A stretch of DNA of 39,504 nt from Ilumatobacteraceae bacterium (lineage in GTDB: Bacteria > Actinomycetota > Acidimicrobiia > Acidimicrobiales > Ilumatobacteraceae). The notes beneath the pieces were generated by a model, which made no database searches, was not told the origin of the DNA, and saw only the letters and a list, made by a program, of their open reading frames with translations. Below, piece by piece: positions 1-8,787 of the stretch. The position numbers were made by a program, and so were the translations under genes. The stretch is from positions 1 to 39,504 of the forward strand of contig JALHOG010000050.1 in assembly GCA_022843125.1 (NCBI GenBank), in the 5' to 3' direction. Position 1 is the first letter of the stretch, and every line of letters starts with the position of its first letter.

Positions 1-948
1 TTCGAGCGCCCGGACGAGCCCGGCGGCGCCGAGCTGCTGGGCGCGTGCGGCGATCGCATCGACGCGGTCGGGCGGCAGCACGACGAGCTCGGGCGCCATC
101 AGCGACAGGAACGCGTCGCGCAGGTGCCGCACGATCTGCTCGGTGACCGTGCGCGGATCGCGGCCGCGTTGTACCGCGTGCCCCATCGCCGCGAGCACCC
201 GACCCGGATCGCGGTCGATGAAGGCGACGAGGAACTCGTCGAGGTCGATGATGTCGCTGACGTCACCGCCGGTGCTGGCGAGCAGCTCGAGCGCCGAGAG
301 GGTGTCGCGCGCCGACCCGCCTCCTTGCACGATCGCTGCGTCGAGCGCAGCCTGCGAGAGATCGAGGCCCGCATCGTCGGCGACCCACTTGACGTGCTCG
401 GCGAGGGTGTCGGTGGGCAGCAGGTGGAACTGCAGGTGCTGGGTCCGCGAGCGGATCGTGTCGCTCATCTTCTGCGGGTCGGTGGTGGCGAGCACGAACA
501 CGACGTGCGGCGGTGGCTCTTCCAGCGTCTTGAGGAGCGCCGCCTCGGCAGGCTTCGAGAGCATGTGGACTTCGTCGAGGATGTACACCTTGTGGCGACC
601 CGGCGTGCCGAGGGATGCCTTCTCGACGAGGTCGCGGATGGCGTCGACGCCGTTGTTGGACGCGGCGTCGAGTTCGTGGACGTCGTAGCTGGTGCCGCGC
701 TCGACGGCCAGGCACGACTCGCACTCGCAGCACGGCTCGCCGTCGATCACGTTCTGGCAGTTGAGGACCTTCGCGAGGATGCGTGCGGAGGTGGTCTTGC
801 CGGTGCCGCGAGGCCCGGAGAACAGGTAGGCCTGGCCCTCGCGGCCCTGGGCCACGGCATCGCGGAGCGCCTTGACGACGTGCTCCTGCCCCTTCAACTC
901 GCTGAATCGGCGCGGCCGGTACCGGCGGTAGAGGGACTGGGTAGCCAT
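1..948 (-). CDS. dnaX: DNA polymerase III subunit gamma/tau, N-terminal part (gene runs off the left edge)
   Basis: This is the clamp-loader ATPase that loads the sliding clamp during replication. The visible 316 residues start MATQSLYRRYRPRRFSEL, the classic DnaX N-terminus. Walker A GPRGTGKTT has its Lys at 51. The zinc-binding cysteines are about C64, C73, C76 and C79. Walker B/DExx box LDEVHML lies near 124-130, followed by sensor-1 LATTDP and the SRC-like Arg-finger segment TIRSRTQ. The reading frame stays open to base 1, so domain III and any tau region lie outside the window, and a programmed frameshift cannot be judged. The ATG at 948 fits the family start exactly. A TAGGGT box 8 nt upstream suggests a leaderless transcript. 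It is divergent from the CopC/CopD gene. Confidence 0.96.
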   Translation of the reverse strand, partial: MATQSLYRRYRPRRFSELKGQEHVVKALRDAVAQGREGQAYLFSGPRGTGKTTSARILAKVLNCQNVIDGEPCCECESCLAVERGTSYDVHELDAASNNGVDAIRDLVEKASLGTPGRHKVYILDEVHMLSKPAEAALLKTLEEPPPHVVFVLATTDPQKMSDTIRSRTQHLQFHLLPTDTLAEHVKWVADDAGLDLSQAALDAAIVQGGGSARDTLSALELLASTGGDVSDIIDLDEFLVAFIDRDPGRVLAAMGHAVQRGRDPRTVTEQIVRHLRDAFLSLMAPELVVLPPDRVDAIAARAQQLGAAGLVRALE

Positions 949-956
949 CGCCGCCA

Positions 957-962
957 ACCCTA
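957..962 (-). promoter_or_regulatory. Putative -10 box of dnaX (leaderless)
   Basis: TAGGGT on the minus strand lies 8 nt before the dnaX ATG at 948. It matches the TANNNT pattern seen at the same distance before several other starts here. No convincing -35 is visible. Confidence 0.45.
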
Positions 963-984
963 GCGACGGGGTGCGCGCCCCGCT

Positions 985-1011
985 GGCGCCGCGGCAGCAG
1001 TGCCGCGCGCC
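985..1011. other. GC-rich hairpin in the dnaX / copCD divergent intergenic region
   Basis: An inverted repeat of about 11 bp with a one-base bulge and a GCAG loop, preceded by a smaller CGGGG/CCCCG hairpin near 967-982. It lies between divergent promoters, so it is not an obvious terminator. I looked here for a small SRP RNA and did not find its conserved motif. Confidence 0.3.
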
Positions 1012-1090
1012 CGGTACGGGCACCTCGACGTGACGACGAGGTTGCGGAACCATGACCGAGGGATGTCGGGGCGGGCCCGTCACACCTGGC

Positions 1091-1096
1091 TACGGT
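1091..1096 (+). promoter_or_regulatory. Putative -10 box of the CopC/CopD gene (leaderless)
   Basis: TACGGT is followed by 7 nt and then GTG at 1104. This spacing would place the transcription start on the start codon. It overlaps the alternative GTG at 1095, which argues for 1104 as the real start. Confidence 0.45.
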
Positions 1097-1103
1097 GGTC
1101 GCC

Positions 1104-3083
1104 GTGAGCGCGTCACACCCCTCACGCCCCGCGCCCCGAGCGCCCCGGGCGAACCGGCCGTCGAGCCGGTCGACCGGGCGCACGAAGCGGGCGTGGACCC
1201 TTCTGCTGGTCGGCAGCACCATGGGTCTCGCCGCGCTCGCAACCGCCTTCGCCGGCTCTGCGCCCGCCGCCGCCCAGGACACGGGAACCAACTCGCTCCA
1301 GTCGATCACGCCCGACAACGGTGCGAACCTCGACTCGTCGCCCGAGGCGATCGTGCTGTCGTTCGACCAGGAGATCCGCGGTGACGAGCGCATCCGGGTC
1401 GAAATGAGCTGCGACAGTCAGATCCAGGACACCGGTGTCGAGGAGATCGACGACAGCGGCCTGCTCGTCACCGTGCCGATCAACACTCCGGTGCCGCGCG
1501 GGGCCTGCACGATCAGCTGGCGTCTGTTCGACGACGAGGGGACCACGATCGCCGAAGGGGGATCGAACTTCCGTGTCGACAACGAGCCCGCCACGATCCC
1601 CACTGTCGCCACCACCGCACCCGGTGGCGCTGCGACGGCGACCACGGTCGTCACGGTGAATCCCGCAGCCGCTGGCGACACCGATGCGCCGGCCGCGGCC
1701 CAGGGGTCGAGCGGCGGGGCGCAATGGCTCGGCCGACTGATGTCGACCCTCGGCATCCTCGCCCTGTTCGGCGGGCTCGCCCTCATCGCGCTCGGCTGGC
1801 CGGAGGGCCCCGAGTACGTCGTGACGGTTCGTTACCTGCGGAGCGTGTGGATCATCGCCCTGCTCGGCACCGTGCTGTACGTCATCGCGTTCACGGCGCG
1901 TTTCACCGGTGAGAGTTTCGGCTCCGCGTTGAGCCCCACGCAATGGCTCCAACTCGCCGACGCCGGCTGGCCGGGCCGCGGCGCGCTCCTGCGGCTCGTC
2001 CTCGTCGCTGCGTGCGGCTGGGTCGCGATGCGCCCCGAGCGCATCATCGACCCGGCCAGTGCGATGTGGGGGTGGGGTCTGCCGACCTTGGCGCTCGTCG
2101 CCACCGCGCTCAGTCGCGTCGACGGCCCCGCTGCCTGGCTCGGCGTGCTGATCGGCTTCGCCCACCTCGTCACCTCTGCCGTCTGGTTCGGCGGGGTCGC
2201 ACTCGTCGGCCGCGTGGTGCTGGCGGGCCCCGGCGAGGAAGACCTCGTCCATGCGACACGTGCGTTCTCGCGGATCTCCACCAAGGCGATGCTGGCGGTC
2301 GTCATCACCGGCGTCATCCAGATGGTCCGCCTCGTCGGCAACCCGTTCGAGAGCAGTCACGGGCGCGTGCTGCTGCTGAAGGTGGCGGCCGTGGCAGCGA
2401 TGCTGTTCGTGGCGCTCGCCGCTCGCCAACAGGTGGGGTACCGCCTCGACCGGGCCCACGAGATGACCGTCCCGCTCGCCGACCGGTTCCGTCGGGCGTT
2501 CGGGGCCGAGGCGGCGATCGGCGTCGTCGTGCTCGCGTTCAGCGGCTGGATGCTCGCGCTCACCCCGGCCAGGATCGACCCGCTCGCGAACGAGTCGTAT
2601 GCGGTCGAGTTGCCGTTCGTCGAGAACACCTCCCAGATCGACGCGACGGTGTTCATCGGGCCGGCGACGGTCGGCATGAACGGCTTCAAGATCGAGGTCG
2701 AGACGCCGCAGGAGGGCATCACCCTGCTCGAGCTGCGGTTCAACCCACCGCCGGGGTCGGGGGTGCGCGGCTACCGCCAGCCGATCCCGCTGTCGACCGC
2801 CGGGACCGCGTACCTGCGTGCGTCGGAGGGTCTCAACCTCCAGGCGGCCGGGAACTGGACGCTCGAGCTCGTTGCGTCGACCGCCACCGGCAACGTCACC
2901 GGCGCCGTGCAGACGTTCACGGTCAACAATCCGGATGGCACCCCGCCGGCGGTCGGCGTGGTTGTCAGCCCGCCGCCCAACGGGTCGGTGATCGTCGACG
3001 TCATCGAGCAGCCCGAGACGCCGGCGTCGTTCGTCACCAACCCGCCAACCGTGACCGTCCCAACGCCGACCTCGGCACCGTAG
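1104..3083 (+). CDS. CopC-CopD-like membrane protein with C-terminal YtkA-like domain
   Basis: About 659 residues. Order of parts: an Arg-rich N-terminus with a signal segment ending AAAQ; a CopC-like beta domain with the typical phrase ITPDNGANL and PEAIVLSFDQEI; a Thr/Ala-rich linker; about eight membrane segments of the CopD family with HLVTSAVWFGG; then an extracellular YtkA/FixH-like beta domain and a Pro/Thr tail. The family imports or handles copper at the envelope. The CopC part here lacks the usual mature N-terminal His ligand and instead has two Cys (in MSCDS and GACTIS) that may form a disulfide. Copper binding is therefore uncertain. The start is GTG 1104, or GTG 1095 in the same frame. 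It ends 2 bp before the convergent ligase stop. Confidence 0.85.
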   Translation: MSASHPSRPAPRAPRANRPSSRSTGRTKRAWTLLLVGSTMGLAALATAFAGSAPAAAQDTGTNSLQSITPDNGANLDSSPEAIVLSFDQEIRGDERIRVEMSCDSQIQDTGVEEIDDSGLLVTVPINTPVPRGACTISWRLFDDEGTTIAEGGSNFRVDNEPATIPTVATTAPGGAATATTVVTVNPAAAGDTDAPAAAQGSSGGAQWLGRLMSTLGILALFGGLALIALGWPEGPEYVVTVRYLRSVWIIALLGTVLYVIAFTARFTGESFGSALSPTQWLQLADAGWPGRGALLRLVLVAACGWVAMRPERIIDPASAMWGWGLPTLALVATALSRVDGPAAWLGVLIGFAHLVTSAVWFGGVALVGRVVLAGPGEEDLVHATRAFSRISTKAMLAVVITGVIQMVRLVGNPFESSHGRVLLLKVAAVAAMLFVALAARQQVGYRLDRAHEMTVPLADRFRRAFGAEAAIGVVVLAFSGWMLALTPARIDPLANESYAVELPFVENTSQIDATVFIGPATVGMNGFKIEVETPQEGITLLELRFNPPPGSGVRGYRQPIPLSTAGTAYLRASEGLNLQAAGNWTLELVASTATGNVTGAVQTFTVNNPDGTPPAVGVVVSPPPNGSVIVDVIEQPETPASFVTNPPTVTVPTPTSAP

Positions 3084-3085
3084 CG

Positions 3086-4162
3086 TCAGCCGCCCTCGGC
3101 GAGGAGCGTCTCGAACCGGACCGGGCTCGCCACGTCGAGCTGCTCGTACCGGCAGCTCTCGGGCGTGCGGTCGGGCCGCCACCTGACGAACTGCACCCCG
3201 TGCCGGAAGCGACCGCCTTCGAGTTGACCGAAGGTCACCTCGACCACCCGCTCCACTCGGACGGGGACGAACGAGAGGTCCTTGTCGACGTTCCATCGGC
3301 TGAACCCGCCGGGCATCCGCTGCTCGCTGTGGGCCTGGAGCTCCGCCCACTCGCGCCACGGATGATCGTCGAGGGCGCGTTCGGTGAGCGGTTCCATCTC
3401 GGCACGCAGCTCGCGTCGGAACGCCACCGAGAACGCGGCGCAGACACCGACGTGGTTGAGCCGGCCGGCGTCGTCGTACAGGCCGAGCAGCAGCGAGCCG
3501 ACGCCTTCGCCGTCCTTGTGGACCCGGAACCCGGCAACCGCGCAGTCGGCGGTGCGCTCGTGCTTGACCTTCACGAGCGCCCGCTTGTCGGGTGCGTAGA
3601 CGCCGTCGAGTGGCTTGGCCATCACGCCGTCGAGCCCTGCGCCCTCGAACCGGGTGAACCATCGTTCCGCCACCGCAGGGTCGTGCGTGGCGGGCGTCAG
3701 GTGGACCCGATCGTTCGGCGCCAGGTGCTGCTCGAGCAGTGCCCGCCGTTCGCCGAAGGCGACGCCCATCAGGTCTCGGTCGTCGAGGGCGAGGATGTCG
3801 AACGCCACGAACGACGCCGGCGTCTGCTCGGCGAGCATCTTCACGCGTGACGCAGCAGGATGGATGCGCTGCTGGAGCGCATCGAAGTCGAGCCCTCGCC
3901 CCTCGGCGCTGGGGATGACGATCTCGCCGTCGACGACGCACCGCTCGGGGAGTGCTGCAGCGAGCACCGGCAGGAGCTCGGGGAAGTAGCGGTTGAACGG
4001 CTTCTGGTTCCGGCTGGCGAGCTCGACCTCGTCGCCGTCGCGGAAGACGATGCATCGGAAGCCGTCCCACTTGGGCTCGTAGAGGAGCCCGTCGGTGAGC
4101 GGGATGACCCGCGCGAGCTTCGCCAGCATCGGTGCGATGGGCGGGGAGATCGGCAGGTCCAT
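3086..4162 (-). CDS. ligC: ATP-dependent DNA ligase, LigC type
   Basis: 358 residues, the usual size of mycobacterial LigC. It seals nicks using ATP and typically acts in repair rather than replication. The adenylation motif EPKWDGFR places the nucleophilic Lys at 31. Motif III (VAFDILALDD), motif IV (DGVMAKPLDG) and motif V (LVKVKHERTADC) follow in order, then an OB-fold part with GVGSLLLGLYDD and a C-terminal VQFVRWRPDRTPESC segment. The frame continues upstream to 4300, but homology begins at MDLPISPPIAPMLAK, so I chose ATG 4162. No Ku or LigD polymerase partner is next to it. It could be annotated simply as an ATP-dependent ligase; LigC is the best-fitting subgroup. Confidence 0.9.
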   Translation of the reverse strand: MDLPISPPIAPMLAKLARVIPLTDGLLYEPKWDGFRCIVFRDGDEVELASRNQKPFNRYFPELLPVLAAALPERCVVDGEIVIPSAEGRGLDFDALQQRIHPAASRVKMLAEQTPASFVAFDILALDDRDLMGVAFGERRALLEQHLAPNDRVHLTPATHDPAVAERWFTRFEGAGLDGVMAKPLDGVYAPDKRALVKVKHERTADCAVAGFRVHKDGEGVGSLLLGLYDDAGRLNHVGVCAAFSVAFRRELRAEMEPLTERALDDHPWREWAELQAHSEQRMPGGFSRWNVDKDLSFVPVRVERVVEVTFGQLEGGRFRHGVQFVRWRPDRTPESCRYEQLDVASPVRFETLLAEGG

Positions 4163-4285
4163 CCCGGCAGTCTGCCCGGTGCGGTCCGGCGTGTCATTCG
4201 ACCGGTTGACGAGGCGAGGCGTCGGCGCGACGGTGGATGTGGGCCACCCACTCCCAACTGCACCCACTCCAACTGGAGGTGTGCC

Positions 4286-5032
4286 ATGTTCATGCACCAC
4301 CGTGCACGCTCGCTGCGCTCGCGCCGCTCAGGATGGCGAAGGGGAGGGTGTGCGCTCGTCGCAGTCGCCCTCGGGGTACTTGCCGTCCCACAGGGTGAGG
4401 TGAGGGCGTGTTGCTCCGCCAACCAGCAGACGATCTTCCGTGACCACTTCTCGCGATCGTCGGACGGGGCGTTCACGTTCGTGAATCGCGCCGGACGCGT
4501 CGCCGGAGGTCGGCTCGTCATCGACGGTGACTACCTGCCCACTGCGCAGGACCGCGACGGCTGGGCGGTCACGCACGCGGGTGACCGCCGGTGGCGTGAC
4601 TACTCGATGACCGCTCGGTTCGACACGTCCAATCCCGGCGGGTCGCCGAGCGAGGTTCACATGGCGTCGTTCTACGTCCGGGTTCGTGACGCTGCCGACA
4701 CCTTCTACAAGGTCATGGTGTTCGACCCGGGTCAGCCCGACCCGCGCGGCTCCGGTGACGTGATCGATCACGGCCTCGTCCAGGTGTTCCGAGTGGTCGA
4801 CGGCGACCACACGCTCCTCAAGGAGGTCGAGCGGTCGTACACCACGACCGGCGACAACCGGGTGCGCATCACGGCCGTCGGCGCCACGCTCACGGTGACC
4901 ATCAACGGTCGGTGGATCCTGAAGACGACCGACCCGTCACCGATCCGTTCCGGCGGGGTCGGGGTCGGCCAGATCTGGGAGACCAACGGGTCGTTCGACG
5001 ACGTCGTCGTCAAGGCTGTCTGCTCCCGCTGA
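4286..5032 (+). CDS. Secreted laminin-G-like / DUF1080-like beta-sandwich protein
   Basis: 248 residues. A strong ribosome site, GGAGG, ends 6 nt before ATG 4286. The N-terminus is Arg-rich followed by a hydrophobic stretch (CALVAVALGVLAV) and a Cys pair (VRACC), consistent with export. VRAC is a poor lipobox, so I do not claim a lipoprotein. The remainder has the rhythm of a concanavalin/LamG-type sandwich, with phrases such as RDHFSRSS, MTARFDT, ASFYVRVRD, VRITAVGATLTVTINGRW and GGVGVGQIWETNGSFDDVVV. The last of these is typical of the final strands of the 3-keto-disaccharide hydrolase / LamG-like fold. Function is probably carbohydrate or surface binding; this is inference. Its last 96 bp overlap the 3' end of the convergent protease gene. 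Confidence 0.8.
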   Translation: MFMHHRARSLRSRRSGWRRGGCALVAVALGVLAVPQGEVRACCSANQQTIFRDHFSRSSDGAFTFVNRAGRVAGGRLVIDGDYLPTAQDRDGWAVTHAGDRRWRDYSMTARFDTSNPGGSPSEVHMASFYVRVRDAADTFYKVMVFDPGQPDPRGSGDVIDHGLVQVFRVVDGDHTLLKEVERSYTTTGDNRVRITAVGATLTVTINGRWILKTTDPSPIRSGGVGVGQIWETNGSFDDVVVKAVCSR

Positions 5033-7318
5033 CGGCGGACCGAACGGTGCTGGTGGCCGGCCGCGGCGGAAGCGGACCGCCAGCACCAGGAGGAGACCGA
5101 TCGCCAGGCCGAGGCCGACCGCTACCAGTCGCGCCGTGCCGCGTTCGTCCCACTCGGCGAGCGTCTCGTTCGCAACAGCGGCCGCCGATGAGGCGCCACC
5201 GAGGTCTCCCTCGGCCAGGCGATCGGCGGCGTCGGCGAGTCGGTCGTCGACGTCGCTCCCGACTGCGCCGATGCGCTCGAGCACCGATCCGGCGTCGTCG
5301 CGGCGGGCGAACGCCTCGACGACCTCGTCGGCTGTGTCTCGGTCGGCCTCGATCGCTGCGAGCGTGTCACTCGGCGACGTGACGAATGAATCGGCGGGCA
5401 CGTCGGGCACGGTCAGCGCGTATCGGGCGAGCGCGGCGGTCAGCTCGGTGTCGGCCTCGACCACGGCTGCCGCCGTTGCAGCCAACGCCTCCACGTCGTC
5501 GGCGAGCTCGACGGGCGCGGCGTCGTAGTCGGCCTGGCTGAGCTCGGGCACGTCGAGTTCCACCGTCGTGAGTCGCTCGGTGAGTTCGCTGCGAGCGGCA
5601 GCCAGCCGCGTGGCGGCGGAGAGGTGCCGATCGAGGTCGGTTGCGACGGCCGCGATGTCGGTCGTGTCCTGGTAGGCGGTCTCGATCGACTCGGCGGGTT
5701 GCAGCTGCAACGGTTCGAGCTCGTCGGCCAGCTCGTCGCGTACGTCGAGCGCGGCGAACGCTTCGTCGATCCGATCGTCGGCGCGATCGAAGCTCCAGCT
5801 CGCCATCGCCGACCGGACCGCCTCGGGCGGGGCCCAGCCGCTGCCGCGCCCGACGAGCTCGTCGTAGCGGACGAGTGTCGTGTCGCGGGTGTCGATGTCG
5901 CCGGCCTGGGCGTCGGTGACGACGTACTCGCGGTAGAGGTCGGCGATCGTCGCAGATCCGGTGACCTGCTCGGCGAGGTCGAGGAACTCCCGCCATCCGA
6001 TCGGCGCAGCGTTCGTCGGCTCACCGTCCTCCGGCGGGTAGGCGCGGTCGCCGGCGAGCGTGGCGGCGATCAGCTCGGTCATCTGCTCCTCGCCCACCTC
6101 CTCCCACAGTTCGCGCAGCACGACGAACGAGGTGCGGTACCCGTAGAACTCCGCTTCGATGTCGAGGCTCAGAGGAGGCCCCCAGGTGTTGAGCGGGAAG
6201 GCCTCGATCTCGACCGGTTCGTCGGGGTCGTCGAAGTCGTCGGGGTTGGGCAGCTGCTCGCCGAGCGCGGCGACGGCGCGGGCGCCGACCTCGTCGGCCA
6301 GGCCCTCGCTCAGCCATCGTTCGGTGATCGTCGAACGGTTGAACCATGCGTGAGACAACTCGTGCAGCATCGTGTGGAGGTCGAGGTTCTCGCCGACCTC
6401 GATCACGTCGGCCTCGGGGTCGTAGAAGCCGGCGTAGCCGCGCAGGTACGGCGTCGACGCCTGGATCACGTCGGTCTCGTTCGACTCGGGCCAGGCGGTG
6501 TCGAGCAACGTTTCGAGCATCGGGACCCCGTCGCTGATCGACCGCTGCGCGAACGCCAACCACTCCGCGTCGCCGGGCCACGTGCGGATCTCGAATCGTG
6601 CGGGGCCGACCGCTACCGGGGTCGACTGCAACCGGTCGTCGAGGCGTGCTGTGAACAGCACCCCGAACTCGGCGGTGTTCTCGATGGCGACGGCCTCGAG
6701 CACGCTCAGATCGCCTTCGGTGCGCACGTCGTCGAAGTCGCTGCCGACGTAGTCGAGCGTCCAGTCGCTCGGCACCTCGACCCGGACGTCCGCGAGCCCG
6801 TCGTCGGCATAGCTTGCGACGGGGAATGACACGTAGGCCGGGTTGACCCGGATGAAGGAGTCGGCGGTGCGCGGCGGCGAGCCGAGCAGGCGATAGCTGA
6901 GGTCGATCCGTGCGGTGCGGTTGTAGCGCAGGTTGCTGTTGAACTCGATGTCGACCACCGAGAAGCCCTCGACCTCGGTCAGGGTGAAGTCGACGGCACG
7001 CCCGTCGACCGTGATGGTGAGATCGTCGACCGGCTCGTCGATCGGTAGGCGGATCCCGTCGTAGAAGTAGAACTCGATGCGTCCGCCGCCGAGGTTGCGG
7101 TCGGGTCTGGTGTTGGTCATGCGGTACGTCGCGTCGACCGTCACCGCAGGCGTAGCGGCATCGACTCGGTACACGATGCTGGCGGCGAGCCGATACCCGT
7201 CGACCTCCTGGGCAGCAGCGGAGGGCGCGATCGCCAGTACCGATCCAACGACGGCAGCAGCGATGAGGGCACACGTGCCGCCCCGCCCCATCCGACGGCG
7301 GCTCCGGCCCCACCCCAT
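4937..7318 (-). CDS. Secreted, membrane-anchored gluzincin-like metalloprotease
   Basis: 793 residues from ATG 7318 (ATG 7291 is an alternative). The signal peptide ends AAAQEVDG. A beta-rich N-terminal domain (about 40-260) precedes the zinc motif HELSH (H319, E320, H323), followed 14 residues later by E338 in WLSEGLADE. This is an M1-like gluzincin arrangement with a short second spacer. The next about 300 residues are Ala/Asp/Glu-rich and probably helical. A single membrane span (about 715-740, LVAVGLGLAIGLLLVLAV) is followed by a short Arg-start acidic tail, so the enzyme likely faces outward and is anchored at its C-terminus. The substrate is unknown. The 3' end overlaps the convergent LamG-like gene by 96 bp. 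Confidence 0.82.
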   Translation of the reverse strand: MGWGRSRRRMGRGGTCALIAAAVVGSVLAIAPSAAAQEVDGYRLAASIVYRVDAATPAVTVDATYRMTNTRPDRNLGGGRIEFYFYDGIRLPIDEPVDDLTITVDGRAVDFTLTEVEGFSVVDIEFNSNLRYNRTARIDLSYRLLGSPPRTADSFIRVNPAYVSFPVASYADDGLADVRVEVPSDWTLDYVGSDFDDVRTEGDLSVLEAVAIENTAEFGVLFTARLDDRLQSTPVAVGPARFEIRTWPGDAEWLAFAQRSISDGVPMLETLLDTAWPESNETDVIQASTPYLRGYAGFYDPEADVIEVGENLDLHTMLHELSHAWFNRSTITERWLSEGLADEVGARAVAALGEQLPNPDDFDDPDEPVEIEAFPLNTWGPPLSLDIEAEFYGYRTSFVVLRELWEEVGEEQMTELIAATLAGDRAYPPEDGEPTNAAPIGWREFLDLAEQVTGSATIADLYREYVVTDAQAGDIDTRDTTLVRYDELVGRGSGWAPPEAVRSAMASWSFDRADDRIDEAFAALDVRDELADELEPLQLQPAESIETAYQDTTDIAAVATDLDRHLSAATRLAAARSELTERLTTVELDVPELSQADYDAAPVELADDVEALAATAAAVVEADTELTAALARYALTVPDVPADSFVTSPSDTLAAIEADRDTADEVVEAFARRDDAGSVLERIGAVGSDVDDRLADAADRLAEGDLGGASSAAAVANETLAEWDERGTARLVAVGLGLAIGLLLVLAVRFRRGRPPAPFGPPSAGADSLDDDVVERPVGLPDLADPDPAGTDR

Positions 7319-7374
7319 CCGGCGGACTGTAGCGAGACCGACCGGGTGAATGGAACCGCCCGACCACTTCGGTT

Positions 7375-7884
7375 CTAGAAAACTGTGAGCGGTTTGGCCA
7401 TCAGGCTCACGAGGGTGCCGTAGTCGGTCTCGCGCTGGCCCACCTCGGCGAAATCGAGGCCGGTGTGGAACGCGAGCGACTGGTCGTTGCGTGGGCGCAG
7501 GTTGACCTCGAGCGTGAAGTGGGTTGCGCCGCCCCGACGCTGCGCGGCGAGCCCCTCCACCTCGGCGTACATCCGACCGCCGAGGCCCTGCCGCTGGAAT
7601 GCCGGCGAGATCGCGACCCGGTCGAGGTAGACGAAGTCGGGGTAGCGCTCCAGGAACCACAGGTAGTTCAGCGAGCCGTAGTCGGCCCCCGGCGCGAGCA
7701 CGAGGCAGAAGCCGCCGACCTCGCCGGTCGCAGCGTCGTCGGCCACGAGCGCGATGAGTGACTCGTCGGCGATGTGGCCGAGGTCATCGAGGGTCTCGGC
7801 CCCGACCGCCGGGTAGGCGGCCTCGTTGATCGCGTGGATCGCCGCGAGGTCGTCGGTCCGGTACTCGCGCAGGCGCAGCGTCAT
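7375..7884 (-). CDS. GNAT family N-acetyltransferase
   Basis: 169 residues, full length for one GNAT domain. It begins MTLRLREYRTDD, a standard GNAT strand-1 start. The acetyl-CoA pyrophosphate loop is seen in VAISPAFQRQGLGGRMY (Q/R-x-x-G-x-G) near the middle, and the C-terminal half has the usual LEVNLRPRNDQSLAFH(T)GLDF strand-helix. The substrate cannot be read from sequence. It begins 5 nt downstream of the stop of a second acetyltransferase gene, so the two are probably one transcript. Confidence 0.88.
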   Translation of the reverse strand: MTLRLREYRTDDLAAIHAINEAAYPAVGAETLDDLGHIADESLIALVADDAATGEVGGFCLVLAPGADYGSLNYLWFLERYPDFVYLDRVAISPAFQRQGLGGRMYAEVEGLAAQRRGGATHFTLEVNLRPRNDQSLAFHTGLDFAEVGQRETDYGTLVSLMAKPLTVF

Positions 7885-7889
7885 GCCGG

Positions 7890-8699
7890 TCAACGTAACC
7901 GGTACGTCTGCACGACGAACCGGCTGATGAAGCCGTGCCGGGCCAGGTTGCGCTCGGACGCTCCACCGGTCGCAGTGGTCGATGCCGCGAGCGTGCAGCC
8001 ACGCTCGCAGGCGATGCGCAGCCGGAACGCGAGCAGCGCAGCCTGGACGCCGCGCCGCCGCTGCGCCGGCACGGTCGACATGCCGCCCACCGTTGCGACG
8101 CCGTCGCGAATCGTGGTGCTCGCGCACCCGACCGGCTCGCCATCCGCTGTGTCGAACGCGATCACCATCGCGTCTCCGTCGACGACGAACGCAACTCGCG
8201 CGAACGCGTCGGCGGAGCGTCTCGCGGCGTCGCCGTCGTGCCCCCAGCCCCGGGCGCTCGTCTCCTGCCACAGCGCGAGGTCGTCGAGCGTGGTCACCGG
8301 CCGCACCTCGACGTCGGCGGGCGCGGCGATGGCAGCGCCGGGTAGGCGTCGGGCTGACGCGGTGACGTCCGATGCCGGGTCGTGTGCGAAGCCCCGCGCC
8401 CCGAGCACTGCGAGCGACGCAGGGTGCGTGAGCGGCGTGACCTCGACGGCGGCCCCGACGCCGACGGCCTGACTCCGCCCCACCACGGCATCGACGTCGT
8501 CGTCGGTGAGCGGCGCCTCGATCCCCGCACCGATCAAGCGGTTGACGTACAGCCCGGCGCCGCACAACACCAGCCGGCCGCCCGCGATCTCGTGCACCTC
8601 GCTGCGCCAACTCGGGTCGCGCTCGGCGAGCACGAGGGCGAACGCCGCTGCGTCGAGCGACCACGTCCGCACGAGCGAGCGGTCGGTGGCGGTGTCCAT
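7890..8699 (-). CDS. GNAT family N-acetyltransferase (two-half architecture)
   Basis: 269 residues. The C-terminal half (about 130-269) is a GNAT domain with MSTVPAQRRRGVQAALL as the acetyl-CoA loop, and a final ASERNLARHGFISRF segment typical of GNATs. The N-terminal half (with DPSWRSEVHEIAGG and GLYVNRLIGAGIEAPL) has the character of a degenerate GNAT repeat or substrate domain. Start ATG 8699 is the first in frame. It lies upstream of the 169-residue acetyltransferase and divergent from the ABC exporter genes. The substrate is unknown. Confidence 0.82.
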   Translation of the reverse strand: MDTATDRSLVRTWSLDAAAFALVLAERDPSWRSEVHEIAGGRLVLCGAGLYVNRLIGAGIEAPLTDDDVDAVVGRSQAVGVGAAVEVTPLTHPASLAVLGARGFAHDPASDVTASARRLPGAAIAAPADVEVRPVTTLDDLALWQETSARGWGHDGDAARRSADAFARVAFVVDGDAMVIAFDTADGEPVGCASTTIRDGVATVGGMSTVPAQRRRGVQAALLAFRLRIACERGCTLAASTTATGGASERNLARHGFISRFVVQTYRLR

Positions 8700-8771
8700 C
8701 GGGTGAGTGTCGCGCAGTCGTCATCCCACCGGTGCCCGGTATCCCACCCGGGCGCTCGGCACCCGCGCCGA

Positions 8772-8777
8772 TAGGGT
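8772..8777 (+). promoter_or_regulatory. Putative -10 box of the ABC exporter operon
   Basis: TAGGGT lies 10 nt before ATG 8788, which predicts a leader of only a few bases. No clear -35. Confidence 0.3.
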
Positions 8778-8787
8778 CGGACGCCGC

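Noticed and set aside
949..1094. Small SRP RNA next to dnaX
   Set aside because: Often found near dnaX or tRNA-Ser in actinobacteria, but neither strand has the conserved GGAAG(G)GAGCAGC-type motif here or around 26917-27132. Only GC hairpins are seen.
1122..4070. 982-codon antisense frame over the CopC/CopD and ligase genes
   Set aside because: Arg-rich shadow. It crosses the convergent ends of two real genes.
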